A program made the position numbers and the translations under genes. This document shows positions 11,765 to 23,195 of a stretch of 64,000 nucleotides of DNA, one piece after another. The stretch is from Gnetum montanum (Eukaryota; Streptophyta; Gnetopsida; Gnetales; Gnetaceae): positions 302,568 through 366,567 of the forward strand of contig MNCI01038012.1 in assembly GCA_015680685.1 (NCBI GenBank). Direction: 5' to 3'. Numbering within the stretch: the first letter of the stretch is position 1; each line of letters begins with the position of its first letter. Under the pieces are notes generated by a model that was not told the DNA's origin, searched no databases, and saw only the letters and a program-made list of their open reading frames with translations.

Positions 11765-11781
11765 CCCTCCTTCTAGCGCCA
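11765..11781 (-). other. E1 primer-binding site
   Basis: Minus strand TGGCGCTAGAAGGAGGG, identical to the 17 bases at 21882-21898 in E3. It begins with TGG, the complement of the CCA end of tRNA, and sits between the putative LTR and the leader. The primer tRNA is not identified; the form fits Tat-type PBS sequences rather than the tRNA-Met type. Confidence 0.7.
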
Positions 11782-12420
11782 GAAAACTATAGCGACTGAA
11801 AATGTTGGCAGTTGGAAAACACTGAGGGGTCGGCGGGTGCGAGAATGTTGACCCCATATCCATAGGAGTGTTGTGTTGGGTGTGAGCAGATATGGAGCAC
11901 CCTGAATGGTCTAGTCAATCAAACAGGGACTTAATTGGCATCTATATAACCTTTTATAACATATAATTTGAAAATTGGAACAAAAGCACGAAGTAATGCT
12001 TAAGTGTAAATATGGTTGAAAGTGATGTAAAATGCAATAATAAGTAGTGAACAAAGTACAAATGTAGTTGGAAAAATGCACCACTCTGGAGTTACAAGTC
12101 TATCCTGTCAAGATGGATATGGTCGGTTGCACAATGTTGCAGATTGTAGAGATCCCAAGAGTAACCAAGATGTGTAGGGAAAGGATGACTGTGCACTTGG
12201 GTGCAGACTTAGGAGCTGACCATGTAGGGGTTCTACCAATGTGGTAGAAGGGAAACAGAAAAAAATGCTAGCTAAGAATGTTAACTATTTGCAGTGTCAA
12301 ATAGAAAGCTTATAATGCTCGATGTTACAATGTGCCAGGAAGAGAGCTTGAGTGCCTGAGAGAGAGGGAAAGTTGAAAAATTGGAAAAAGTTTGAACCCT
12401 TTGAATGTTGCTCATTGGGG

Positions 12421-12430
12421 TATTTGTAGG
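12421..12430 (-). promoter_or_regulatory. Decayed TATA box of the E1 LTR
   Basis: Minus strand CCTACAAATACCCCAATGAG. The E3 LTR has CTATAAATACCCCAATGAGA at the same place, so this copy lost the box by single changes. Confidence 0.55.
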
Positions 12431-12654
12431 ACCAAGGATGTGTGAAAGAGATGGTTTAGACACCATGTGCCCTAGGCCCACATTGACTAGCTTGTGCTGC
12501 ATGTGCCAGCATGACCGTTGGACATGCATGACCATTGTGACTATGAGTCTGTCGTGCCGCAACTATGAGCCTTCCATGCCATAATTGCATCATCAACATC
12601 TAGAGACGTGTGCCAATGGTTCAATTAGGTGAAGTGCATTGATGTCGCACAACC

Positions 12655-13115
12655 ACCCACATGCTTTGTTGTGCTTTGTAGCATAGCACACTTGGCATAG
12701 TGTAGCATGTTGTCCCACGTTTCGTCACATGTGTGCTGCATGCTTGCTATGCTATGATACACTACGTAGCATAGCAAATAGCCTTAGATTCAAAAACTTT
12801 GCCAGTCTATGAACTTTGCTTTTTGCATTGCAGAGCTTGCAAACTTGCTGGTCCTACCCTTTGAGTTGTCTTCTGTTTCTTTTGCAGGATTGCTATGCCT
12901 CGCTGAGCCATGTAGCTCAGTGTAGCGTAGTAGCAGACATGCTTCCTGACAAAAAGGGACATTGTTGAAGGACTTGAAGTTGGGCAATGAAACTAGTTGT
13001 ATAGTTGTTTCCATGCTACGCTATGCTATGTAGCGTAGCGTAGCAAGGAACTTCATTCTACAAATGTTTTTTGAAGCTTACTACGCTACATACCGAGGCA
13101 TAGTGTAGCGTAGCA
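12655..13115. repeat. Palindromic GCTACGCTATGTAGC cluster in the presumed U3 of the E1/E2 LTR
   Basis: Imperfect palindromes built from TGCTAYGCTA and TAGCRTAGC halves lie at about 12660-12700, 12745-12785, 12890-12930, 13012-13044 and 13078-13115. The clearest reads ATGCTACGCTATGCTATG then TAGCGTAGCGTAGC (13013-13044). The E3 and F2 LTRs have related clusters. They could form hairpins in single-stranded DNA or RNA. Function unknown. Confidence 0.7.
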
Positions 13116-13377
13116 GACTTCGTGACTTAGAAAAATTGCCAAACTATTTTGCGCATCTTGAATGTTGCTGCCAACTTCACGCATCATTTTTGAGCAGGCT
13201 GTCAACTGAGAAAACTACTTAGGTGGACATGTAGGATGATTCGTAGAGCCTGTTCATACCCAAAGTAGAAAATTTTGTAGAACTGGCCGGCCTAAATTCA
13301 GAGCGTTCTCCTGCCAAAGAACTATCATAGCGTTATGCAAATTACAATGTCTGGTGAATTCAGAATGACCTTGCATT

Positions 13378-13520
13378 TTTTAGGGTGTTTCAAGGCCATT
13401 TCGGGTCATCACTAGTTTTAGGCCATTTCAGGCCATGGCATAACATAGTTCTAGGCCATTTTAGGCCATTGCTAGTTTTAAGCCATTTCAGGCCATTGCT
13501 AGTTTTAGGCTATTTTGGGC
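13378..13520. repeat. Short tandem repeat after E2 protease
   Basis: About five imperfect copies of GCTAGTTTTAGGCCATTTCA with GGCCATTG tails. Same family as 7075-7205, but here they abut the LTR start at 13375 and no antisense gene lies between. Confidence 0.75.
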
Positions 13521-13669
13521 CCATCGTGTGTTAAAGAGTGATACGTTTACAATTTGGAAAATGGTTAATTAGCAACTAATGTAGATGCAAAACAGAAGGG
13601 CGATAGATGTGCAAGGGTGAGCAACTGGGCAAGAAGTAATGGGGTTGCTACGCTATGTGTAGCTGTTTC

Positions 13670-16600
13670 TTGACCCATCATGGGTTGAGTGAGATAGAAG
13701 ACCGAGATGCTTTACCAGGGCCTTCGTCTACATCATTGCCTCCTTCTTGGAAGGGAAACTTAGCCCACATGCTCTCATTTTGGGAACTGTCTTGCTAAGC
13801 TGATTCCTCTACTAGATGGTCAGTGTGCACTGCGATAGATGCTCCATTCTCAGAGGTTATGACCTTTAAGCCCTATTCCATGTCTACATTGTAGATTGCT
13901 TGAATTACTACCATGTCAACATGGATCACCACCTTCCTACCTATGTAAGGCAGATGGATCTCTTGGTCTACAGGTGAGGAGACTACCCTAAGTTGTGCTA
14001 ACCATGATCTCCCCAAGATCAGGTTAAACCTGGGCATTTCCTCGACCACGATGAATGTTGCATTCATGGGGAACTAGTCCCTAGCCATGAAGTCTATGTG
14101 GACCATGCCCCTCACCAAGACTTGCACCCCATTAAATGACATCAGGCATGACATCGTTGTGAGTTTGATATGGTCAACCAAACCCAACTTGTCCACAATA
14201 GGAAAAGGGATGACATTGGTAGCAGCCCCATCATCAATGTGTATCCTTCGGATCCAGTGTTGGCTGACCCGAATTGTGATGAATAGGGATGTTGTAGTCA
14301 CTTGACCCCTTTCAGGATCTTCCCTAATGGAACTATTGCAGAAAGTTAGTTGAGATGGTTCTAGCTTTGCAGACGTGGGGGAAGCATGATGGAATGAATT
14401 GCTTCATCTTTCGCTGGCATGTCTTCGTTGACCAGAATCACCATTAACATGCGAATCAGAGCCTCATAGTGTGGAACGGAAGTTATGATTAGGTCGTACA
14501 AGCTCAGTGTAGTTTTTTTCTATTTTAGATCTTGTTCGACATAAGAGAGAGCATCCAATAAGTCCTGGCCACCCCCCTCTTTACTGCCTTTCTCTTATTC
14601 TATTTGTCCTAGGAGATAGATTTCCTAAGGAGGGGCGATTTCGGATATGGGTTCAGACACTTTTTGGCAGGGTGACATGGACTGTGTGGTTGCATCATCA
14701 TCTGTCTTTAGTGATGAGGGTGTAGATGTAGGGGGTAAATACATAGGCTTGGAAATACCTAGGGTGGTACTTCCTTTCAACATCTTTCCTACGAAATGCA
14801 CTTCCTACTCTTTAGGACGAGAAGGCTGTATAACTTTCTTATGAGGGGCAAGGGCTATTGATAAATTTTTTTCCCTAATGAAAAATGGAGCTAACAATGT
14901 TAATGGGCAGGGTGGCATGGTTTTGCTAATAGGTGGTAAGAAGGTGGATGCCCAGGGAGGAACCCTTAGGATAAATGGTTATTGCAAGTTTTGATCAGCT
15001 GCTTGTGGTGCTGGTGCAGTACAACGAGGCACGTGGATCACCAACGACTACCAGGGTAGCCTAGGATCATTGTCAATGTCGATGGTTTTGATGACATAAC
15101 CAACATTATTGGCATTGATTGGGTCCATGTAGATGTGTAGGGATTGATTTTCAGGATGTACTAGGTTGCTTTCGTCCAATAACAATTTCCCCTGATCGAT
15201 CAACCTTTGGATGTCATCCTAAAATGCCAGATAGTAATCTATGTTGTGACCACACTATTGGTGGTAGTCATAAAACCTATCTAGCCTAAAGCCCTTAGGA
15301 ACTAGAGGCTCATTGGGCAAGGCCAAGGAGAGGTTCCTAAGGAGCTTACAGTAATGCTGATGTCTCCTGACTCCCTCTTCTAACATCTGCTTATGTTGGA
15401 TGTGCCCCACTACCAGTAGCTGCTTTAGAAGTTCTAAAGGTCTAAGAGGAATCAGGGTATACTTTGAGTGATATTTATGCTCAAAGTTCTATCTGGGTTC
15501 TGCAGATGTCTTAAGTGTGTGTATGGTAGGTTGTGGTGCATGACCCTTTTTGGGTGCAAGATTAGCTACGGGTGTAGCTGGTTTCTTGTTGTTCTTGTTA
15601 CCATTATTATGAGGCTTCAGCTTGGCTTTGGTCACCAAAGTAGCCACTGTGATTGTTGGGGCCTTAGCCTTGTCCTCGTTTGTGAAGGTTTTTTTGTAGG
15701 AAACATAGACTGGGCCTTTACTCGCCTTGGACGCATCTTGTATGCTCTTAGTCTAAGCGAAGGCCTGACTAAGAGTGTGAGGAGCAACGAAGTACAATTT
15801 AGACTTGATGAATTCATTCACTATGCCCTTAAATACAGCTAGCAAGTGGGCCTCCATGATGGGCTTGCAGATTTCATTAATGGTTGCTCTCCAATGCTGA
15901 ATGAACTTTTGGACCAGCTCCATAGGATCTTGCTTCACGCTCATCAACTGATCCAGTGTGATTTCTGGCTTCAAGTTGTACTTGAAGCGCATCACAAACT
16001 GGGTCAGAAGCTCCTCTAGAGTTGAAATAGATGAGCGTGGTAGTGCATGGTACCAATCCAAGGCTCTTTTGGCTAGGGATAGAGTAAAGACATGAATAAT
16101 CATGTGTGGCCATTGTTGCAATAGAAGGGATTTAGACCTAAAGGTAGTGTGATGTGCATCGGGATCTCCCTCCTTGTTGTACTTCATGAAGTGTGGGAGG
16201 GACATCCTTAGGGGTAATGTCAATGGACGGATTGTTGGGTTGATGGGGTCACCCTAGTAGATATCCATGACTTGTATCGTATCAGACCTGACATCTTTGA
16301 GTCATTTTATTTCCTCAGTAAGGGTTTGGATGAGCTGGAATGCTTGGTCTAGACCCTGAGATGATGTAGATGGTTGGGGAACTACTGGAGCAACTCCCAT
16401 CTATGGAATGATGGGGCTGGCAGCATGACCCACCAGCGGTACTGTTGGGGTGGCCCCAGTGACTTGTGTTGCTTATGCCATCTACCAAATGATGGGTGTT
16501 GTCATCAAAGCAACTACCGATGGTTGTGCCATAGGATAGACTATTTGCAGAATAGACTAGATCCCTGCATTGGGCAGTATCATTTGTGATACTTGGTATC

Positions 16601-17468
16601 TCTGTTGATGAATGTGGTGTGACATCTACGATGGTAGCGTGGCAAGGGGGACAGAGAATGGGATCCACCACGTTGATAGGCCTGGGCCCACCACTGATGG
16701 TGGGATAGACGTAAATGCGGGAATGGAAGCAGAAGCTACATATGGCTACCAAGCTAGTACAGTGTGCACAAGTGGCAGGGTAGCTTTGATTGGCATGTGA
16801 TGCGCTACAGGGATGGATTGATGAACGGTTTGCAAAGGAATAGTGGCTGCAAATGAAATAGGTGAAACCGGTGAAAGAGGGCATTGATACACTGAGGGGT
16901 TAACATGTCTACCCATCATAGATTTGATTGTGGACTATGAAAATGTAGGCATGATCACAAAGGGAGTGGTGACGGACAACGGGTTGTTCCAAAAGGACTA
17001 GGTAGAAGGGATGGTAGTGGGGTTGGTTTGACCTCCCCCATCAGATTGAGAATCAAGTTCCTCCTATCCATCCTGGAAAGCATCCTCATGGTTATATGTC
17101 ATGTCTTGTTGCTTTGTAAGTCTAATGAACTAGATCAAATGGTCTAGATGCCATTGGTTTATCTATTTCAAAGGGATGAAAGCACTAGGACTGGGAACAA
17201 ATTCCTTTCCATCGTAGTAAGAGAACTCAAAGCTATGTTTTTCTTCAGGTTTGTACACATCCAAGGGTAGATGTGCTTGGAACTTTGCATAGAGGAAGTT
17301 GTAGCATTCATGTTGCTTGGCCTAGCCCTTAGGTCTCTGATTTTGGATCCTGAGTGATCGATGTGTGTCCAGCATCGGGTTGAGTAGTTTTTTAGCACCA
17401 GTGATGCCATGAACCGTGATGGGAATCTCGACGTTGAAGGTGTTATCAATGGTACTCAAGAAAGCCAT
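13670..17468 (-). pseudogene. E2 gag-protease unit without RT or integrase
   Basis: The start ATG is at 17468-17466 (MAFLSTIDNTFNVEIP). Gag domain at about 16230-15750 (MSLPHFMKYNKEGDPDAH, ALDWYHALPRSSISTLEELL, LVQKFIQHWRATINEI). Eroded nucleocapsid near 15280-15240 (CGHNIDY). Protease at 14250-13870 with IHIDDGAATNVIPFPI and FNLILGRSWLAQLR. The tail reaches 13673, then the repeat at 13378-13520. Numerous stops. About 85-90% like E3 by eye over its leader, so E2 and E3 are duplicates; E1 is more distant. An element of this shape would need RT and integrase supplied by a relative such as F1. Confidence 0.85.
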
Positions 17469-17532
17469 TGTTAAGCTAAATAGTTTTGCAATCGGAAAAG
17501 AAAAGAAAAGAAATTGGAAAGTAATCAAAAAG

Positions 17533-17868
17533 TCTTTATATCTTGCGCAGTTCCTAAGGAACTGTCGAAGTGACCGATTTGTACCACATGATGTGTAAAC
17601 AACCACAAATGGGTGTCACATTTACTCTAGTGTGCGATAGGGTATAGAGCACATGCAAGACTACCATAAAATAGGCAAGCCAACTAGCGATCAGAGGCTT
17701 TATGTCCTATAGGATTTTGAAGGAATCTTCAAAGCGACAGATCTACACCGCATGACATGTAAACAACCACAAATGGGTGTCAATTTTATGCTAATGCGTA
17801 TCGGGGTGCAAAAGGCTTACAGAACTATAGTGACACATGGAAAGGGCACCAAAAGGCCTTCCTTCTAG
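17533..17868 (-). repeat. E2 leader: two tandem units, cut at the PBS
   Basis: Units begin near 17533 and 17698 (CTTTATATCT / CTTTATGTCC), each about 165 bp. The leader ends in CCTTCTAG at 17861-17868, the first part of the PBS region on this strand, and is then joined straight to E3 protease sequence. The CGCCA end of the PBS and the whole LTR are missing. Confidence 0.8.
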
Positions 17869-20800
17869 TTCCCTCTCAGAGGTTACGAACTTTGAGCCCT
17901 GTTCCATGTCTACGTTGTGGATTGCTTGCATCACTACCTCATCACCATGGATCACCACCTTCCTACCTGCATAAGGTAGATGGATCTCTGGGTGTATAGG
18001 TGAGGAGACAGCCCTAAGTTGTGCTAACCATGATCTCCCCAAGGTTAGGTTAAACCTGGAAATTTCCTTGACCACGATGAATGTTCCATTTGTGGGGAAC
18101 TGGTCCTCGGCCACGAATTCTATGTGGACCATGCCCTTCAGCATGACGAGCCCCATTGAATGACCTTAGGCATGACATCATTGTGGATTTGATCTGGTTG
18201 ACCAAACCCAACTTGTCCACAATAGGGAAGGGGATGAAGTTGGTAGTAGCTCCATCATCAACTTGTACCCTTTGGATCCGGTGTTGGCCGACCTGAATTA
18301 TGATGAATAAGGGTGTTGTAATCACTTGACCCCTTTCAGGATCCTTCCTAATGGAACTATCACAAAACGTTAGGTGAGATGATTCTAGCTCTGTAGATGT
18401 GGGTGGAAGCATGACCGAATGAATTGCTTCTTCTTCTGTTGGCATGTCTTTGTTGACCGAAATCACCATCAATATGCGGATCAAAGCCTCACAATGTGGA
18501 ACGGAAGTCACAATTAGGTTGTACAAGCTTAGTGTAGTGTCTTTCTATTTTAGAGATTTTTTGGCCTAACCAAGAGCATCCAAGAAGTCCTGGCCACCCC
18601 CCTCTTTACCTCCTTTCTCTTCTTCTATTCGTTCCAAGAGACAGATTTCCCAAGGAGGGGCGATTTCGGATTTGGGTTTAGACCCTTTTTGGCAGGGTAG
18701 TGTGAACTGTGTGGTTTTATCATCGTCCCTCTTTGGTGATGAAGGCATAGATGTAAGGGGTGAAGACATAGGCTTGGAAATACCTAGGGCGGTACTTCCT
18801 TTCAATGTCAAACCTATGAAATACACATCCCTCCCTTTAGGATGAGAAGGCTGTAAAGCTTTCTTATGAGGGGTGGGGGCCGTTGAAGAAGTTAGCCCCC
18901 TAATGACAAATGGAGCTAATGGTGTTAACGGGTGGGGTAGCATGGTTTTGATAATAGGTTGCATGAGGGTGGATTCCCAGGGAGGAACCCTTACGATAAA
19001 CGGTTATTGCAAATTTTGATCAGCCACACATGGTGCTTGTGCACTACAGTGAGACATGTGAATCACCAACGGCTACTGGGGTAGCCTAGGATCATTGTCA
19101 ATGCCGATGGTATTGATGACATAACCAAAATTTTTGGCATTGAGTGGGTCCATGTAGATGTATAGGGATTTATTTTCCAGATGTACTAGGTTACTTTCTT
19201 CCAACACCAGTTTCCCCTGATCAATCAACCTTTAGATGTCATCCTGCAATGCCAGACAATAATCTATGTTGTGATCACACTATTGGTGGTAGTCACAAAA
19301 CCTATCTAGCCTGAAGCCCTTAGGAACTGAAGGCTTATTGGGCAAGGCCAAGGAAGGGTTCCTAAGGAGCTTGCAGTAATGTTGATGTCTCCTGACTCCC
19401 TCTTTTAACATCTGCTTGTGTTGGATGTGCCTCGTTGCCAGTAGCTGCTTCAGAAGTTCTGAAAGTCTAAGAGGAAGCAGGGTATACTTTGAGTGATCTT
19501 TACGCTCAAATTTTGATTTTGGCTACGCAGATATCTTGGGTGCGGGTATGGCAAGTTGTGGTGCATGGCCCTTCTTGGACACAGGATTAGCTATAGGTGT
19601 ATCTAGTTTTTTGTTATTATTGTTATCATTGTTATGAGGCTTGGCCTTGGCTTCGATCACTACAGTAGCCACTATGGTTGTTGGGGCCTTACCATTGTCC
19701 TTCTTTGTGAAGGTGTTTTTGTAGGAAACATAGGCTGGGTCTTTACTCACCTCGGTCGTGTCTTGTATGCGATTAGTCTCAGCGAAGGCCTAACTAAGAG
19801 TGCGAGGAGCGAGGTAGTATAGTTTAGACTTGATGAAATCGTTCACTGTGCCCTTAAAGATGGCCAACAAGTGGGCCTCTGTTATGGGCTCATGGATTTC
19901 ATTAAGGGTTGTGCTCCAATGCTGAATGAACTTTTGGACTAGCTCCAAAGGATCTTGCTTCATGCTCATCAACTGATCTAGTATGATTTCTAGCTTCAAT
20001 TTATACTTGAAGTGCATCATGAACTAGGTCAGAAGATCTTCTAGAGTTGAAATAGATGAGCATGGCAGTGCACGGTACCAATCCAAGGCTCTCCCAACTA
20101 GGGACATAGTAAAGACATGAATAATCATGTGCGGCCATTGTTGCAACAGATGGGATTTTGACCTAAAGGTAACACGATGTGCATTGCGATCTTCCTTCCT
20201 ATTGTACTTCATGAAGTGTGGGAGGGACATCCCTAGGGGTAACGTCAATGAAGGGATTTTTGGCATGATGGGGTCATCTTGGTAGAAATCCATGACTTGT
20301 ACCATATTAGACCCGATAGCTTTGAGACATTTTGTTTCCTTAGTAAGGGTTTGGATGACCTGGAATGCTTAGTCTAGACCCTGAGATGATGTAGATGGTT
20401 AGGGAACTACCGAAGTAGCTCCCATCTGTGGAATGAAGAGGGTGGTAGCGTGACCCACCGACAGTACCATTGGGGTGGCCCTAGTGACTTATGTTGCTTG
20501 TGGCATCCACCAACTAATGGGTCATGATGTTAAAGCAACTACCGAGGGTTGTGCCACGGGATAGACTATTTGCAGAATAGACCAGATCCCCACTCTGGGT
20601 AGTATCATTTTTGATACTTGGTAGCTCTATTGATGAATGTGATGTGACATCTACGATGATATCATGACATGGGGAATAGAGAACGGGGTCCACCACGTTG
20701 ATGGGCCTTGGCCCACAGTTGATGGTGGGACAAAAATAAATATGGGAATGGAAGTGGAAGCTGCAAATGGCTACGAAGCTAGTACAATGTGCACATGTGG

Positions 20801-21493
20801 TACGGTCACCATGATTGGCGTGTGATGCACTACAGGGATGGATTGATGAATAGTTTGCAAAGGAATAGTGGCTACAAACAAAATAGGTGAAACCGGTGAA
20901 AGAGGACATTGATACGCTGAGGGGTTAACATGGCTACCCATTGCAGATGTGATTGTAGGTTGTGAGAATGTAGACATGATCATGAAGGGTGCGGTGATGA
21001 AAAATGGGTTGGTTTAGAAGGACTGGGTAGGAAGGACGGTAGTAGGGTTGGTTTGACCTTCCCCATCAGATTGGGAATTGAGTTCCTCCTATCCATCCTA
21101 GAAAGCATCCCCATGGTTAGACACCGTGTCTTGTTGCTTCCTAAGTCTAACCAACTAGATCAACTGGTCTAGATGCCATTGGTTTGTCTGTGTCAAAGGA
21201 ATGGAAGCATTGGGAGTGGGAAAAAATTCCTTCCCATTGTAGTAAGCAAACTCAAAGATACATTTTTCGTTGATTTTGCGCACATCCAAGGGAAGATTTT
21301 CTTGAACCTTTACACAGAGGAAGTTGTAGTGTTCATGTTGCTGGGCCAAGTCCTCAGGTCCCCGATTTTGGATCCTAAGGGATCAACATGTTTCCAGCAT
21401 CAGGTTGAGTGGTTTTTTGGCACCAGTGATGCCTTAAACCATGATGGGAGTCTCGATGTTGAAGGTGTTATCAATGGTACTCGAGAAAGCCAT
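17869..21493 (-). pseudogene. E3 gag-protease unit, 3' end cut and fused to E2
   Basis: The start ATG is at 21493-21491. Gag domain at about 20305-19790 (MSLPHFMKYNRKEDRNAH, ALDWYRALPCSSISTLEDLL, LVQKFIQHWSTTLNEI). Nucleocapsid-like CDH..YDY region near 19290-19260. Protease at 18300-17900 with VQVDDGATTNFIPFPI and the GRSWLAQLRAVSS block. The protease tail stops at about 17871 at TCTCAGAGGTTACG, which matches 13848-13861 of E2; beyond it comes the E2 leader. The offset between E2 and E3 is constant at about 4.02 kb. Both LTR and 3' repeat are absent at this end. Stops and frameshifts throughout. Confidence 0.85.
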
Positions 21494-21559
21494 TGTTAAG
21501 CTAAACAGTTTTGCAATTGGAAAAGAAAAGCAAAGAAATTGGAAAGTAATCAAAAAGTC

Positions 21560-21881
21560 TTTATGTCTTGCACGGTTCCTAAGGAACCATTGAAGTGACT
21601 AATCTATACCATATGATGCATAAAAAACCACAAATGGATGTCACGTTTACGCTAGTGCACGACAGGGTATAGAGCTTGTGCAAGACTACCGTAAAATAGG
21701 CAAGTCAACTAGCGATCGGAGGCTTTATTTCCTATAGGATTCCCGAGGAACCGTCAAAGCAACTGATCTGCACCGCACAATGCTTAAACAACCACAAATG
21801 GGTGTCAAGTTTATGCTAATGCATATTAGGTTGCAAAAGGCTTATAGTACTACCATGACACCTGGAAAGGGCACCAAAAGT
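21560..21881 (-). repeat. E3 leader: two tandem units between PBS and gag
   Basis: Units begin near 21560 and 21725, each about 160-165 bp, with the same inner phrases as the E1 and E2 leaders (GACAGGGTATAGAGC, CAAGACTACCGTAAAATAGG). Confidence 0.8.
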
Positions 21882-21898
21882 CCCTCCTTCTAGCGCCA
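21882..21898 (-). other. E3 primer-binding site
   Basis: Minus strand TGGCGCTAGAAGGAGGG, unchanged relative to E1 although the neighbouring sequence has drifted. Confidence 0.7.
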
Positions 21899-22541
21899 AG
21901 AAACTGTTGCAACTGAAAACGTTGATGGTTGAAAAAAATAGAGAGGTGGTTGATTGGTGACAGTCTTAACCCCAAATATGCAGGAGGGCCATGCTAGATA
22001 AAATGGAAATGGGGTACCTTGAAAAGTTTTGTTAATCAGATAGGGACTTAGTCAATGTTAATATAACCTTTTGTAAATAAATAAATTGACGATGAGACTT
22101 GTAGCATAAAATGATAACTTTAAATTCAAAAGAGATAGAAAATAATGTAAAAATGAAATGATAAGCAAGAAAAAAAAGTGAATCGCAATTAGAAAAATCC
22201 ACCACTTCAAGAATGTGACTTCACTCTGTCAAGGTGGATACAATTGGTTGCATGGCGCTGATGGGCGCAGAGATCCCAAGAGTAACCAAGATGTTTAGAG
22301 TAAGATAGCTATATACTTGAACATGGACTCAGGAGTCAATAATGTAGAACACTCTGGGGATAGTAGGAAAGAGTAGAACAAAATGCCAAGCGGGAGTGTC
22401 AACTATTTACAGTGTCAAACAAGGTGTTTACAATGCTCAGGAATACAATGCTAACTTTTTGCTTGCTTGTTAACTGATTCCCTCGCTAGCCACCTAAGAG
22501 ACCGAAAAGGAAAAATATCTTTTGAGCATTTCTCATTGGGG

Positions 22542-22550
22542 TATTTATAG
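22542..22550 (-). promoter_or_regulatory. TATA box of the E3 LTR
   Basis: Minus strand CTATAAATACCCCAATGAG. It lies about 640 bp upstream of the PBS, leaving a long R-U5. Confidence 0.65.
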
Positions 22551-22774
22551 GGCTAAGGGCATGCAAAATATGCATTTTGGATACCACATGTCTTGGGCCT
22601 ATGTTGACTTTCCTATGCTGCATGGGCATGCATAACCGTTGGACGTGCATGTCTGTTGGATGAGCCTTCCATGTTGTAATTGCAAACCTGCCATGCTGTA
22701 ATTGCATTGTCAGAGCTTGGAGACGTGTGCCAACAATGCAATTAGGCAAGCTGTATTGATGTGGCATAACTGTC

Positions 22775-23052
22775 TGCTATGCCATGCCATGCTTTGTAGT
22801 ATAGAATGCGGGTGTAGCATAGCAACTTGTTATGCGATGCTACGCTATGTTACGTAGCATAACGTAGCCGCTAGTTTGATGAAAAAACTTGCACTATGTC
22901 CCACTACATGTGTTGGAAACATTTGAAGCACACTGACTATTTATTGTACTGTGAATCTTGCAAACTTGTTGATCCTATGATTTGAGATGCCTTTTGTTAT
23001 TCCCGCAGAGTTGCTACGTTGTGCTACGCTACATAGCGTAGCGTAGCATAAC
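22775..23052. repeat. Palindromic repeats in the presumed U3 of the E3 LTR
   Basis: At 22840-22870 GATGCTACGCTATGTTACG pairs with GTAGCATAACGTAGC. At 23010-23052 the arms GTTGTGCTACGCTA and TAGCGTAGCATAAC are near perfect reverse complements around a short centre. Confidence 0.75.
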
Positions 23053-23195
23053 AACCAACATGGCTTACTTTTTTTTTTGCTATGTTTACCACTTCCTAGT
23101 GAAGGAACAATTGTTGAAGAACTTGGATTAGAGTGAAGAAACTATTTTTGAAGGCCAGAGACGCTAACTTAGTGTGATTGGAAACCTAGCCCAGG

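Larger units (their letters stand above)
11790..13375 (-). mobile_element. LTR shared by E1 (5' end) and E2 (3' end)
   Basis: In minus orientation the LTR would start TGCAAGGTC at 13375, after a short A-rich run, and end just before the PBS at 11781. The same sequence, diverged, is found next to E3 at 21905-23150 (shared phrases include GAGACGTGTGCCAA and TTGCAAACTTG). E2's 3' repeats abut one side and E1's PBS the other, so one LTR serves both elements, as after unequal recombination. A decayed TATA box is at 12421-12430. The presumed U3 carries several palindromes. The exact LTR ends are inferred. Confidence 0.65.
21905..23150 (-). mobile_element. E3 5' LTR, outer end lost
   Basis: Matches the LTR at 11790-13375 from the PBS side up to about 23150, where it stops matching and a different minisatellite begins. 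It has a clear TATA box (22542-22550) and palindromes at 22775-22870 and 23010-23052. The missing outer part (counterpart of about 13110-13375) means the U3 start is not present. Confidence 0.65.

Noticed and set aside
12655-13115. CRISPR-like array or centromeric satellite
   Set aside because: Palindromes are irregularly spaced, inside an LTR, in a plant genome; no spacers and no head-to-tail monomers.
14087-14305. Plus-strand open frames over E2/E3 gag-protease (also 14647-14844, 15468-15842, 16374-16800, 19634-19822, 21173-21499)
   Set aside because: They lie exactly opposite the gag-protease reading frames and show no domain; they are shadows of the minus-strand genes.
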